DNA of 64,000 bases from Nyssa sinensis (GCA_008638375.1 CM018037.1:34209076-34273075), one strand, 5' to 3'. Numbered from the stretch's first letter, positions 11,346 to 25,012 are shown. Notes: generated by a model not told the origin, from the letters alone. Translations and numbers: made by a program.

Positions 11346-12831
11346 AGAATAATATATTGTTACGTGATATACTAAACATACCGAATAATATCTTTGATCG
11401 ACACTCATCCTGTTGTATACAAAATACAAGCACAATGTTCGTTCTTCTAAAAGCTCATGTTTGTTTGCTAAGACAATTTTATCCGAATTAGACACTTTAT
11501 CCCATGTTTGGGCTTGTAGGTTTGGTGGGACTACTTTGCTATTGGAGTGAATTTGGAGTAGGTTTGAATAGTGCCAGTATTCAATGTTTTTCGGTTTATA
11601 TGTTAAATTACGAATTTGCCCCTCATCACATAAAGCAAAAATTGTCTTTACCCAATTGATTGATTTCATTTCTCATTTTTATTTTATAGTTTAGCTAATG
11701 GCAAAGGTTGATGATATTAAATTTTTATTAATTAAGTCTCTTCATTTTGTTTTCGAGTGAACTTGAAGAATGAGGAAATAATGTCATTACTCGCTCCAAC
11801 ATATTTCCTTTCTCCTTTTTATAAAAATAGTATTACGTATTCTTAATTTATTATTTAAGTGTGATATGACTTTGTATAATACTTTTATAAGTCAAATCAA
11901 TTTAACAAATGACACATTTAGCAATGAATATGTGTTGTTAAAAGTCAAAAAGTATCATTGAAAGTCTTTAACCATATAGTGTGTGTCGTTAAAAGTAACG
12001 ACTCTAATAATATTAAAGACATATTAAATTTTTGCATCACTAAACTAACTATTAGCAACAGTCTTTGTGCATCACTAAAAACAAATTTGAAATGTCGCTA
12101 AAAACTATGAAGAGGTTTGTGGGTGTCATTTAGAGTATTTCTAATACTAAATGTTATTTCATTTATGCAAATTCTGGAATTCAGCATGTTACAATACAAA
12201 AATCTCAAATTTTGACAATTATGTTTCAATACTAAAATATTATTTTTAGCATAATTATTATTTTTTGGGATAAAGTAGTGTGGACCCTGCGTGAATCTCA
12301 ACATTTGTTAGGCATATGTCAATTGTATTCCAAAAATGTCATAAAATAACACTAGTTACTTTTAATAGTAAATATAGCAATCAAAATGGTGTTGTTATTT
12401 TTTGCCTAGCTAAAATGGCACACCATGGGAGTAACATTGTTTTATATTAATGCTAAATTTTAGAAGAGTAATATTTTATAATACAATTAAAATTTAGCAC
12501 ACAACTAATACAACTACTTACATAGATATAAGATCCATGTAAATGTGATGAATATAAAGTTCATACCTATGTGAACAATTGTGTTAATTGTACTAAATTT
12601 TAATTGTGTTATAAAATATTGCCCATTTTAGAATTGGTACATTAAATAGCAAGTGCATTGGATTGACTTTTAGAGGAAGACTTTCAGCACTGCACAATCA
12701 AATGTTTCTAAAAATACATCTTTACCGTCACTCAATTGTATAACTTTTAGCTAACAAATTCTAAATATGTAACATTTTTCTTTCTATAAATCCCCATCAC
12801 TGAAGCTGACATGCACATCAACACTAGAGAT

Positions 12832-12870
<39 letters not shown>

Positions 12871-12964
12871 AAATCACATTCCCACTCCAATATATACTGT
12901 AGCACTCCAAAAAGTTGTCAGGCCTTTAATTATGAAAATGAATAGTGACCATTGAAGTGCAAGA

Positions 12965-12996
<32 letters not shown>

Positions 12997-14964
12997 GGAA
13001 TGGGGATATATATAGAGGTGCTAATATTCCCAACATTTTTTTTCTTTCTCATCATCAGCATATGTATATAGCCACCACACGTAATATAAACAATATTGTT
13101 GAAGACAAGTCGGTGGGCAAAAGAAGCTGGCGCTATATCAGCTATGGCATTGAGTATTACTTTACAATCATACAAAATAAGGCAGCTTTGTACGACTCAT
13201 GCACCAGTAATATCCCCATCTCCCCCTTGATAGCATTGGTGGATGTCGCTGCTTCTCTTTTTCCCTTTCCCGAGCATACCACAATACGGGTGGGTTAGTG
13301 CACCACAACGGAACAAGTAATAATACTTAAGAATAAGCATAACATCTTTTGCAATAATTATACTTGTTTTTATGTTTATAAAAAAATATTATGTATTTTT
13401 AATTTATATTCTCAGTTGTGTTGGAGATAAATTGTTGATATAAATTGGGTACACTTAACACTATTTAATTTATAATTAAAGATGTTATAAAAGTTTTATA
13501 ATAAATCAATTGAGAATAATTTAGTTGGCCACTCGCACTTTCTTCAAACAGGAGATCACAAGTTCAAGTTTTACTTTCTCATTAAAAGAATGTGAACATT
13601 ATTTTTATTTAATCATGAAACAAAATGATTCTAAAATAAACTAATTGAGTATAGTTCAGTTGGCCGATCACTCTTTCTCCAAAGGCAAAGTAATGAGTTC
13701 GAGTCACAAATTCATTATTAAAGGAATATGAACATTATTTTCATTCGATAAAAAATTCTAAAATAGATTTAGATAACCCCATTTCCAATTAATTAAGAAA
13801 AATATTATAAAAATATGCCTTAGGAATTTAATTGGAAAACAAGAAATGCTTAATATATCAAATTTCATTATCTATTTAAGAATATTTTTGAAATTAATAA
13901 AGAGATTTAATTCTTTTATTTAAAATTTAAGAAAAAAATTTTATTTTTAATTTTTTTTAAGACGAGGGTTAACATGTTAAGAATAATTTTGAAATTAATG
14001 AAGAAAATTAGTTCTTTTATTTAGAATTTAAGAAAAAGTATTTTTTTTATATAGATCAAGTTAACGTGATAAGAATATTTTTGACGCGTTTAGATATTTT
14101 TGAAATTAATGAAAAAATTTAGTCTTTTATTTAAAATTTAAGAAATTTTTTTCTTTAGATCATCATTTAACATCCCAAATTTATTGTCTCTCTATCACAT
14201 TTTTCAAACCACAGGTTTTTGACATTTTACGACTTAACCATTTAAATTAAGATACTTAAACCTAATATCCAATTACTGATAAGAAGACTTTGTATTATTT
14301 CATATATCAATCAAATTATTTTCACTAAATCGATGTGAAATTGGTAAAAAGACCTTGTATTATTTTATATATTAATCAAATTATTTTCACTTAATTGAAG
14401 TGAAATAAAAGTATGTGTAATAGGAGTTTCAGAAGTCCGGATGAGACAAAGGAGCATGTGTATTATCTATATAAAAAAAATAAAGTTTCTAGATGATTCT
14501 AATTATGATAATCTTACTACATTTATTTATCAGATCAAAATCAACTCGTATTCCAAATAATAGAGTTCATATCGTACTCTCTAAAGTCTACAGTCTGAGT
14601 ATTAAATTATAGCAGATCCAAATATAATGATCACACGGTTGAGAAACATTGTTAGTTTTAAAGATCTTCCAGGTGGGAGATGCTGGTCCACCACCAAGTG
14701 AGAATGTAGACGACTGAAGTTGCAGCTGTGTACAACCACACTGTCGATAAACAAGCTTTAAAAAAATGTTGGCGAGGACAATTTTAATAATATCATCTTG
14801 TCTATGAAGAGATTACAAAGAATCTTGGCATCTCAGGCCCAGCTGCCATTGAAGATCTCATACCCTAACAAACGTATCTCTTTCTTTATCACCTTCATTG
14901 ATTCATTCAGAGATTGAACTAGCTGGAGAGGGCTCTGAAGCTTGAATTTTCTTTTGTTAATTCA

Positions 14965-16033
14965 ATGTTTCCTTTACACCAAAGCAATGAGTTGGTGTTT
15001 CAGATCCCCTCTATCTCTAGCCAACAACACATGATCCAACAAGATCTGATCATGGGTCATGCTTGGGATAATGAAAAGAGTGCTAATGATAACAATCAGA
15101 GAAGAAGAATTATGCATAGAGAGATTGAAAAGCAAAGAAGGCAAGATATGGCTAACCTTTATGCTTCTCTTAGAACACAACTCCCTCTTGAATACATCAA
15201 GGTGAATAATCTGTATTTGTCTTCTTTTTTTCTTCTTCTTCTCTTTCTCTTTCCCCATGATTTTAATTTGTAGAACTTTTTTGGGTATTGTATAATTGTG
15301 CCAAAAAAATGAATACTGTGAACAGTTCACTGCCATGGCCTTTTAAATTTCTTAATTGATGAAGTCTATTTCCTTCTTCTCTCTCTCCCAGTATATATAT
15401 ACATGTGTTTGTGTGCGGGGTGGTTAAAGTATCATTGGGTATATAATTAAGCCTCTAGGGTTATATATGTATGCTAATGGTATTTCAGGGAAAGCGTTCG
15501 ATATCGGATCACATGCAAGAGGCTGTGAACTATATAAAGCACCTGCAGAAAAATATCAAAGAATTGGGTGCCAAGAGAGATAAGCTAAAAAAGTTGTCCA
15601 ATTCCAGTACTGTTCTTGGCCGGCAGCCGGCAAGTGGAAGCTCAAACAATGGTTTGGATGATCGTAGTGTCACAGTCAGCCCATGCTGGGGTGGTGTGGA
15701 GGTTTTGATCAGCACTGGCTTCAGTGAAGAAGGGTTCCCCCTATCAAGAGTGCTGAAAGTATTGCTCGATGAGGGACTTTGTGTTGTTAGCTGTGTATCC
15801 ACTAAAGTAAATGAAAGATTACTTCTCACCATTCAATCTGAGGTAGTACTGTCACTGAATAATTCATTGAATTATATGTTTAGGGCTTCATATATATATC
15901 CAAATGGAGGAATGTTCTCACCTCATTTTATGTACCATCCTTGCAGGTTGGCAATCTGGCACAGGTTGATATATCTGCGCTGCAAAAAAACCTGACTTAT
16001 CTAATTAGCAGTACTGAGTTAAATTTCAAGTAA
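14965..16033 (+). CDS. bHLH transcription factor, bHLH36/118/126-like (copy B)
   Basis: Exons are 14965-15201, 15489-15842 and 15947-16033 (TAA), all phase 0, giving 225 residues. The basic region is residues 46-59, with H51, E55 and R59 matching the contacts of E-box/G-box binding bHLH proteins. Helix 1 is about 60-74, the loop about 75-84 (EYIK-GKRSISD) and helix 2 about 85-105. A Ser/Asn-rich linker and a C-terminal ACT-like region (from [12 protein letters not shown]) follow. The N terminus carries QQDLIMGHA, also found in copy D. This is the best-preserved member of the near-identical A/B pair and probably the functional one. The family is a plant transcription-factor clade related to iron-response group Ib, but a role in iron cannot be inferred from sequence. 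Confidence 0.9.
15405..15468. repeat. Intron-1 segment in opposite orientation to copy A
   Basis: Reverse complement of 4141-4203. Here it is flanked by only short TA tracts (about 15392-15402 and 15462-15472). It lies in intron 1 of bHLH B, immediately before the conserved branch/acceptor region. Confidence 0.85.
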
Positions 16034-16679
16034 CAATACATCTGCCTTTAGAGATTACTCTTAGCACTATCATGGTCTGACCTAATTCATTTGAACACTC
16101 AATTTGAATCAATTTATAAAGCGATTAAGTGTGCGATATGCTTCATCATCTGCAGGAATTGTTTTTGAGAAACTCCAATGGAAATTAAGTGAAAACTTTG
16201 ATATCTTCAAAAACCATTTTCTGTTTGATTTTCTTTCTGAAGGAAGCTTGTGCCTGGCCATTATCATGTGATTGTGGAGTTTCACCTTGGCTCAGGTCTT
16301 ACTATTAATCCTTCAGTTCTTTCTAGTGATTAACAAACATAATCATAATGACTAGGTGATTGTTTGGGAAATGAGATTTTTGGTAGAAGGTTGCAATTCT
16401 AAGTAGATTATCATTGAATATTTGCTGCGAAACAAAATATATAATACAACAAACAAACGAATGTACTTGATGAGATTGAAAAGGTTAATTAATGCGCTCA
16501 AGTCCATATAAGGGCTTGAAATGAATTTTATCTCTAGGAAAGCTGGCTCTGGAATATAATTTGCTATTGGCTAATTAACCTGGATTGACATGACATCCCT
16601 CTCCCCTTTCTATTCTAAAAGATAACTCTCTTTTTTCTTATATTTTGTTTTTGTAATGCCCCATATCAGGGGAAGTATA

Positions 16680-17015
16680 TAGGTTATAAAATGAGTCGAG
16701 TTATTCGAGTTTGATTTGTGATCAATTCGATTAGAAAATTATTTCAGATCGGCTTGTTTAGAATTAACAAACCAAGTTTAAACATATTTTGAAATTTGAA
16801 AATTTATTGAGTTTGATTCAAGTTTGAGTCATTAAATTAAAAATAATTTAATACTATATAAAAAATTAAGTTACTTGAATTGAACTTAATTAAAGATTTA
16901 TTCGAGATCAGTTCGAAAATTTATAACAAGTCAATTTTGAAATATATATATTTTAACGAACCAATCTTGAACGACCTATTGTTTGGCTCGACTCTATTTA
17001 TTTACGGCCCTAATG
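16680..17015. mobile_element. MITE (hAT-like), uninterrupted copy
   Basis: Same element as the one starting at 5473, at the equivalent site in duplication copy B. It is continuous across the point where copy A has an insertion (TTTAGAATTAACAAACCAAG). The right terminal region is more diverged here. Confidence 0.5.
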
Positions 17016-18291
17016 AAAGGTTGTGGTGTGAAGTCCATCCCAAGGCATTTTTTCCCTACATGGTCATTTATATTCTATGGGCAGCACCTAGAATGTCTTT
17101 TTATTCTCCTTCTGTGTGTGTATGTGTGTGTTTATTTGATCAGTAGATATTTATTTGCTTGTTTTCCTACCGAAAAAAGAAGAAATAAAGAAAGAGAGAA
17201 TGTCTTTGCCTTTGATTAATTGGTAAGAAAACTCTATATGATCATGATTTGATGTTTAAAATTTATCTATGGAACGTTTTCTTCAATTGTACTATATATA
17301 GATTCTTCTCATTAGAATTTATATCAACCTACAAATAGATCAACTTGAGGATGTAGGAGCATCATCTATGCTTAATTATCAATAGGTTTTCTGTTAAGGT
17401 TTTGGTTTTTATGATTTAGTGTCTCACTCTTAGGTATGGTATGTGTTGTTTTGTATTTGTCATATTGGATGGTTTTGGTATTTGTTTCGTTATTTTGGGT
17501 TTTCTGTAAGTTGGTGTCTTGCCAACTTTTGTGTTTAGATGGGGGAAGTTAGGTGGTTTTTTTGGTTTCTTTCATTTAGGTGTATTGGGAATTTTGTTTT
17601 TGGGTTTGTGTCCATTTCTACTTCAATAAAACTCATTTCCTTTGCTGTTAAAAAAAATAATAATAAATAAATTTAAAAAAAAAAAAAAAAACAGACTGGT
17701 TGTTGCATGTGATGCAATATCAGAATATGCCACTGATATCAATGGTGAGGTTTTTTAGTGTTCAGGTGGAGAGTGGTGTTAGATAACTGGGGTCTAAGTT
17801 GGTGCAGAAAATCAGATTGGTTGCAGGAACTGTACTGCACTGCTATGGATGAAGGCGTGGACAAGTCACTTTTCTAAATACAGTATTTGCCCCCACCAGT
17901 TTATGTAATTGGTGTACAAATGAGTATACCGCAAATCTGTATTCATGATCAATATACAGTGAAGCTAAACACTGTCTTGAAGACAACCTTTAAATAATCT
18001 ACTGAAAGAACTGAGGCCAACACATGAACTCTGTTACTGCATATTAACATAACCCAGGAATAATTTAATTGAAAGAGGAAGGAGCAATGTGTTTCCAAGC
18101 TGGATTTGGTCGCAGTATGTTGCAGAAATAATGCAGGAGTGGAGAGCTGTAGTCCTCCACAGTAGGTTTCAAAAGCTGTGTTTTTTAACATATTTCCAAG
18201 GTTGTTTTTCAATCCTTCTATTTTCCTTTTTCTTACCAAATATGCATGAGTGATGAAACAACATGCATCTTTTGGCAACGGTTCATTCTTG

Positions 18292-18838
18292 TATAATAGA
18301 ACCTTCTTTTTTTTTGTTTTGTTTTGGAAATGAACTGAATGTATTAAGGAAGCAGGGGCCCTTACAAGTAAGAGGCTAGAGGAGGGCATCAACTAGCCTT
18401 CAAAAAGAAAGGAAAAAGAAAAGAAAGAAAAGGATCTGAACATGATAACAGCTAACTTGAAAAGATACTGTTTGAGAGGCCAAGGCTTAGTAAAAGTTCC
18501 CAATTTCTAAAGTTATTTTCCACATGCCTCCAAGCAGAGAGAGTAGCTTGCATGGCATCCATTATATCAGCTTCAAAGGCATCTTTTGTGGAACTCTTAT
18601 TCTGCATTATACGGTTGTTTCTTTCCTTCCATATAAGGTATGTGAAAGTGGCAAAACCCATTTTCATGACTTTAGAAGAAAAGGTTTCCAAGTTGCAGTT
18701 GGCGATCAATCGGAGCATTCAGTTTCCCAAGTTCCAAGCCTTCTATTTATACTGCAGGTGATAAGAATATTTCTCCAGATTTCACTAGCTTTGCCACAGA
18801 ATATTTCTCCAGAATATTTATAATAGAACCTTCTTTTT
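18292..18838 (-). mobile_element. 5'-truncated LINE 3' end with target-site duplication
   Basis: The minus strand encodes the C-terminal part of a plant L1-type reverse transcriptase polyprotein (TYLIWKERNNRIMQNKSST, then WRHVENNFRNWELLLSLGLS) and ends in an A-rich tail, seen as T-rich sequence after 18305. The string TATAATAGAACCTTCTTTT is present at both ends (18292 and 18819), a clear target-site duplication of about 19 bp. The element is about 0.5 kb, as expected for a 5'-truncated insertion. Confidence 0.85.
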
Positions 18839-19861
18839 CTTCTTTTGCTGGACCAAGAAATTGTATCATCGTACCTGCTTTGCCATAGAATTTTTTTTTT
18901 GGGTGTGAAAGTTATGGAGAAAAAACAGAGATTTGTACTACAGTTCTTATCTCAAGCCTTCAAGTTGATTTTGGTGTACGTCAATGTGTTTTGTTGATGA
19001 TTAAGATGTACACAGACGGACCTTTATTGTTTCAACTTTTAACTTATTTTATGGTTTTAGTCCATGCCGTAAGTCAAAGCAGTTTCTCCTGGTTTTGGTG
19101 AAGGCACAGCCCCCAATTTCTAAGTGTATGAGTTAATTTTCTGTATTTTGGGAGGGAGGTTCATTCGCTTTGATTTATCCTAGATGTCATGACAGTGCTG
19201 TGTTCCTTTTCAAATGAAATGTTAGTCCATCTCCGGGAGACCACGAAGCATTAAAATTCGTGATTTCCTAGGATCAGCTCAGCATAACTTGCTCTAATCC
19301 ATACAACAAATATAAGTAGCAAATTTGCTATCTAGAGAGAGGACTCAAGAGTAGTAATTATACATTGTTTATTAAAAAATTATGAGACCCAATAAAATAT
19401 ACAAGACTCTTTCTATATTTATATAAAAAAATTAAATGTCCATTTGCATAAGTTTTGGCATGGACAAATCATAAAACAATAGCAGTTTGTTTGGCTTAGT
19501 TGGAAGATTAGAAAAGGATAACAGAGTATTAATTAGGAATGAGAGGAAAGGATAATTTATTCCTCTTTTATGTTTAGATAAATAATGAGAGGAGGAGAGA
19601 GAAGAATGGATGAGATAATAGTGCAATCCTTTCATTTTGTTTGGATATAATAGAGGAGAGAAAAGAAAGAAAAAAATTTTATATTAATTTACGACTATTT
19701 CATTTTGAAATTAACTATACTAATTACTTAGTAATCTCATAATTTTAAATAACTACCTCATCTCCTTATACTTGTGAAGAGATTATAAAATGATTAAAAT
19801 AAGTGTTAAACTCTTCCTTCCTCTTATCTCATTTCCTTTCTATTTTTTTTAATTAAATAAA

Positions 19862-20130
19862 GGGTAAATTATATTTACCTTTCCTAAGGTTTTTGACAAT
19901 TACAGAAACCTTTCCTATACTTTTTGAACTAACACTGTCCCTTTTTTTATTTCAATGTTCGTAACAGATTCCCCCCTTCCGTTAATGACCGTTAATTGAG
20001 TTAATGGAAGTCAATGATGTCAGCATAAAAATAGTCTAAAATGTCAATTTTGCCCCTACAAATAATACAAAGACAAAATGAACCCTACATTCCATGGTTA
20101 AAAGATGAAATTACCCTCAATTTCTTTGAA
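19862..20130. mobile_element. Relic of the GGGTAAATTA MITE-like family
   Basis: It begins GGGTAAATTATATTTACC and continues with the GACAATTACA phrase found in the better copies at 23630, 46505 and 56566. The right end is not clear; ATTACCCTC near 20110 may be part of it. Confidence 0.35.
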
Positions 20131-20659
20131 ATGCAAAACTAGAACCTGTTTGGTTATGTATTTATAAATTAATTTACATTCTTGAATACAAAAAATACAG
20201 AGATGCACTACTCACCAAAAAAAAAAAAGATTTATTTTAATTTTAAGAAATGCATTTGATGAATTATTTTTGAAAAAAAAAAATCTGAAATGACCTAGCT
20301 TCAGGCAACTAGTAACAAAAATTTTCTATATTATAAAAGGACCAAAATTATTAGCCAACTCCTTTTCCATCCAATCCATTTATGGTTCGGAAGATTATAA
20401 AGGCAAGCCAAGCTGATTGTGAAGAAAGTGACGGAGTAGATTTACCATTAATATCAAAGAATGGAAAGGGTCACATCGAAAATGCTATATAATTCCTAAA
20501 TATGTATACTAAATTTTGCATAAAAAATAATGTGACATTATAATAATCGTATTATATTATAATTAAATCATATAATTAATGTACTATTTGATGTATGATC
20601 GGGCGGTAAAGACGTTGAAAATAAAATTCAAGCGTCTCGAATTCGAGTTTCTTCTGTGC

Positions 20660-20945
20660 CAATTTTTGACAACTAAAACTTAAAATGTGGATTTAACTGT
20701 CATGAGAAGAAAAATTTAGTTTGTTGTGCCTAAACTGGCACCGAATTTTGATAACTAAAACTTAAAGGATGGACTTAACTGTCATGAGAAAAAAAACTTA
20801 GTCTGGTGTGTCTAAATTGGTTCTGAAAACTTAGTATGGTGTGCTTAAACTGGCCCCAAATTTTGACAACTAAAGCTTAAAAGATAAACTTAACTGTCAT
20901 GAGAAGAAAAACTTAGCCTAGTGTGTCTAAACTGACCCGAATACT
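20660..20945. repeat. Minisatellite of about 80-110 bp, three units
   Basis: Three imperfect units share TTTTGACAACTAAAACTTAA, AACTGTCATGAGAA and CTTAGTCTGGTGTGTCTAAA. They begin near 20664, 20747 and 20861. The preceding stretch (20600-20655) has a B-box-like TCGAATTCGAG. Confidence 0.8.
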
Positions 20946-22387
20946 CTCTAACCGATTTATTAAAAAAATAAATTATATAATTAATGTGTTATAATAATAT
21001 AGTTTCACATCATTTAAGATAAAAATTTAAGTGGATAAGCATCACTTTAGTACAAAATTTTCCATGTGGCATTTCAATCTGAAATAGATCAAAACTATTA
21101 GTCAAGTCTCCTCCTTGGCTTCCCAAATTACAAATGTGTTCCACATTTTACTGATAAATTGATGAAAAAAAAAAGGCGCCGCCATTTTTTTACTAAAAAG
21201 AAGTTCCACATCACACAAAATAATTAAAACAAAAAAAGTGAGGTCTCTCTTTTACACTGCTATTTTTTCTTGTGTACACATTCATTTTTTCTAATTTACT
21301 CCTGGTAAATCAATCTAGTGAAAACTGACTAAGGCTTGAGCTCGTATAGCTTTTGAATTGGAAGTTCAGAAAAAGATGGAGAAGTGTCATCTTAAGATAT
21401 ATACAACGGAAAAAGAAAAAAAAAAAGCATTTAATTGCACCAAAAGTGTGATGATTCCTGCCATCTTTTTTAATTTGGGAACTGTACTGTAATGCATATA
21501 TAGGAGCTGCCAATCTTGAAATTGGGGCTTTGAATCTTGTTGTAGACGGACAAAAATAGTGTATAATGCAGGAACTTTAATGCAATTGAAGAATGCTTCA
21601 AGACGTGTATTAAGATACTGTGTTAAATATTGTATTTGTTCCTGTTAATTCTACTATAGTATGCAAAAAGAATCTCTGCATATAAGTATGCAAGATACAA
21701 TGAAACTTTAGAAAAACTTCACTGGTTTAGATATAGAGGCCTAGTCTATATTCTGCTAATGTAGATTAATAAAATATTGACAAATCATTTTGTAAAAAAT
21801 AATAAGAAACAAAATTACAACAGAGTTGGAGAGAGAGAGACAACAATGGAGATTCAAAAGTTCTTTAAATTATTTTAGCATTATATGTATATATATATAT
21901 ATACACATATATATGTGGCTTTTCAATTAAAGATATGAATCTAAGAATATACACCTCTTCATATGAATTGGTGTTTATTCAATTTAAACTCTCATCTATT
22001 AGTTTGAATCATATATCTATTCATTTGAATAAAAACTCATTGTATCACCATGTAATTATTCGTTGCTGTCGTGTTGGTTTTGCCTACCTCGTTGGAACAA
22101 GTCTCTTAATTGTTAAAACGATTGCAACAGAATATTTTGCTACTTGATAGTCTGCCTAACTCGTTTCGAGTAGGTTTAGGGTGATCTAAAATTCTAAAAA
22201 TGTACAAGTTGAGATAAAAATAAGAGAATCTCTATTCACACTTTCATTTATCCATTTCAACTCCAAAATATTATTTTTTTAAATAATTAAAATTGTAATT
22301 TCCCGAACTCAAAGGAACAATTATAGCATCTCCAATAAAGAGACACCACAGGAGGCAAATAAGGGTAACTGCCATTTTACTTCCCTA

Positions 22388-22536
22388 ACATGAAAATTTT
22401 ACATTCCAATTGAAGATGCATCACATGAGGCAAAAAGCATCCAACAGTTAGTGAAGAGAAACATGAAAATTTTACATTCCAATTGAAGATATATCACATG
22501 AGGCAAAAAGCATCCAACAGTTAGTGAAGAGACACA
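22388..22536. repeat. 73-bp tandem duplication
   Basis: Two nearly identical 73-bp units, each starting ACATGAAAATTTTACATTCC and ending with AGTTAGTGAAGAGA, directly abut. They differ by a few bases (GATGCATC versus GATATATC). Confidence 0.9.
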
Positions 22537-23629
22537 AGATGCAAAATTTGGTAGGAAAATAAACAAAAGATAGAAAGAGAGAGATCAAATTATTTTCATT
22601 ATTTTAATTCAAAATACATTAAAATTTAAAAATGAATACTCATTTTGACTACAATAGTTAACATGCATGTATAGTTGTGGAAGCTAATGGTGTAGGCATA
22701 ACATTGTAGCAAGGATCAATAGGTATTTTAGTTACCAAATGGCTCCCATTGTTAGAGTAGTTTTTTTTTTTTTGAGTAAAACGATAGGGGTGGGAAAAAA
22801 TTCTATCTAGATGTGAGTGAGCGCATGTGCTGAATCTCAAACCTTTATTGCATCTGTAAAAAATAAAAAAGAGATTTTGCGATCTCGGATTGTGGTGGAA
22901 ATTTAACACACTCTGATGGAACCTGCTAACCTTATTCCTCATGAAATGGGTTTGAGAAAAACTTTTTCCACATCTTTAGGGTTTGGAGAAAAAGCACATC
23001 GCGCTGCCTTGATTACATAAAATAAAATAATAAATAAGTTTTGTGTTATATAATTAATGTTTATAATAATTTTTTTAGTTACCTATTAGGAGTTTATATA
23101 AATTTGATAAAGTTATATGTTTGAAAAAAATAATAATGTCATTCTAATTATTTATTAACATTTATATTTTTTTTTATGGATCGTTTAAGGAATATCTTGG
23201 TACAGCTTACGCGCACCAGACTAAGTCTCCTTACACGTGACAATCATACCCACCCTTTAACAGATACATATTTTTTATTTTAACACATGTAATGTTTGGG
23301 GGCCCCGATAGGGACCCGCCTTTACTTATCACAGGGTTTAAATGGATTTGAGGATAAACTTTTTTTCGCGTGGTGGGGGGTTAGAGAAGGGATCCCCTGC
23401 CTCCAAACCCGTCCGTTATTATTCATAATCTCGGATGAGACCTTAAGTTATGTTTGATATGCAAAAATGGAATGGTCATTTCATAAAATTAAAATGACAA
23501 AATAAAATAAAAATTACTTATCTAGACCAAATTTTTGCATGCATTCCTATTCATATCAAACAAAAATAAAAAATAAAAAATTAGAATAGACATTCCTGCC
23601 ATATTCATTCTGACATATCAAACATAATA

Positions 23630-24058
23630 GGGTAAATTACACTTATCTTCGTTTAGATTTATGACAATTACACTGATCTCTCCTGAAGTTTCTGAAATTA
23701 CACTGACTTTTCCTACATTAAAAAATAATATATAAATACTTCTTTCCAGTTAATTATTTTTTTCAAAATAACAAAACTACTCTTTCATATATATTTTTTT
23801 CAATTTTTTAAATCTTGACCAATTTTTTTTTTATTTTTCAAATAAATATTGATAAAAATCTTAAATTTATTTTAAATAAAAAAATTAAAAAAGTTAGAAT
23901 AAATTGATCAAAATTAGAAACAAAATATAAAATTAAATAAATAAAAGAGAGAATTTTGTTATTTAAAAAATTTAATAAAAAAATATTTATATATAATTTT
24001 ATAAAATAAAAAAAATTAATATAATTTTAAAAATTTCAAAATTAGTGTAATTTACCTA
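23630..24058. mobile_element. MITE with GGGTAAATTACACT terminal inverted repeats
   Basis: The left end GGGTAAATTACACT and the right end AGTGTAATTTACC are inverted repeats. The interior carries GACAATTACACTGATCT and a T-rich then A-rich core shared with the copies at 46505-46985 and 56566-57082. There is no coding capacity. Confidence 0.65.
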
Positions 24059-24870
24059 ACATGATAATAATAATAGGATTCTTAATAGGTAAAAGGAATA
24101 ATGTGCCCCAAAATAATTGATATATATCTGGGTGCTCAAATCCATGACAGGTGTCAAATCAGGACAGTACTAATTAAAGTCCCATAAACACCATGAACGG
24201 GTGTTTTGTTTACTCGAGTTAAATTTTGTACTAGGGTTAAAAAAATATTTAATATTTAATTTATAATTATTTTAATCTTATTTATCATATTAGGATGATT
24301 TTGAAAATATTTTTTCAAAAAATAATTTTTAAAAGAAAATTATCTGTTACAAAAACAATTTCAACTATTTAAAAAAATTAAATTTTATAACAAAAATATC
24401 TTTTTAAAAGACATTTTGAACATGTAAATCACTTTTTAAATAAATGATTTCTCAAAAAAGTCCTAATCCAATAAATAAGTTAAAAAGAATCATATTTTAG
24501 TAACAAAATTTTAAAACAACTCTAAATTTGTGAAAAATTCTTATTATCTTGTATTATATGCCGAAATTCATACCCTATCACATATTTAGAACAAAATATA
24601 AATATAAAAATTTAACTCAGTCAAAAAAAAGAAAAACATTATTATTTAAAAATTATGACACATACGATGATGTTGAGTATATTTGTTTATCCTACTTTAA
24701 TAATAATATCTAAAAAAATATGTTTGTCTCATTACTCAAAAGTGTAATTAAACAGTAAAAAAATTAAAAATAAAATTTAAAACAAGTTTAAATTTTTTTT
24801 CTGCACTGCTCGTTAACTTTTTGAAACTTAAATGATAGACCTATTACGTACCGATTCATTATTAAAAAAA

Positions 24871-25012
24871 AAAAAGCATGTTTGTCTCACTTTAAATAAT
24901 ATAATTTCAAAACAAATAAGGAAAGAAAACAATGATTAAAAAGCATGTTTGTCTCACTTTAAATAATAAAATTCCAAAACAAATAAAGGAAAGAAAACAA
25001 TGATTCAAAAAG
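24871..25012. repeat. 67-bp tandem duplication
   Basis: Two units begin with AAGCATGTTTGTCTCACTTT at 24874 and 24941 and continue through AGGAAAGAAAACAATGATT with small indels. Confidence 0.85.

Larger units (their letters stand above)
7458..11849. other. Spacer between the duplication copies
   Basis: No intact gene is seen. Isolated exon-like pieces occur: one at about 8568-8650 after TGTTGCAG, and one at 9155-9249, bounded by TGCAG and GTGAG and reading VSVDDKLTCLWKHMFSHVED. They do not assemble into a recognised protein. A direct repeat of about 45 bp occurs at about 9425 and again at 9528. SINE-like insertions lie at 8651-9049 and a diverged tandem repeat at 10889-11345. The rest is AT-rich without recognisable structure. 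Confidence 0.5.
11850..18262. repeat. Tandem segmental duplication, copy B
   Basis: Counterpart of 745-7457 in the same orientation, at an offset of about 11.1 kb. It carries bHLH gene B with an intact ATG, lacks the PNPase-like retrocopy and has shorter intron microsatellites. Its right edge is followed within about 30 bp by a LINE insertion. The upstream part (11850-14964) has no gene, only SINE-like heads (about 13513-13745) and TA microsatellites. Confidence 0.92.

Noticed and set aside
11028..11669. 213-codon open frame on the minus strand
   Set aside because: It spans a diverged tandem repeat and AT-rich DNA, contains the duplicated peptide YYVLLKK from that repeat, and shows no domain or splice context.
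17949..18392. 147-codon minus-strand frame near the end of duplication copy B
   Set aside because: It crosses the duplication edge and the LINE tail, and has no recognisable domain.
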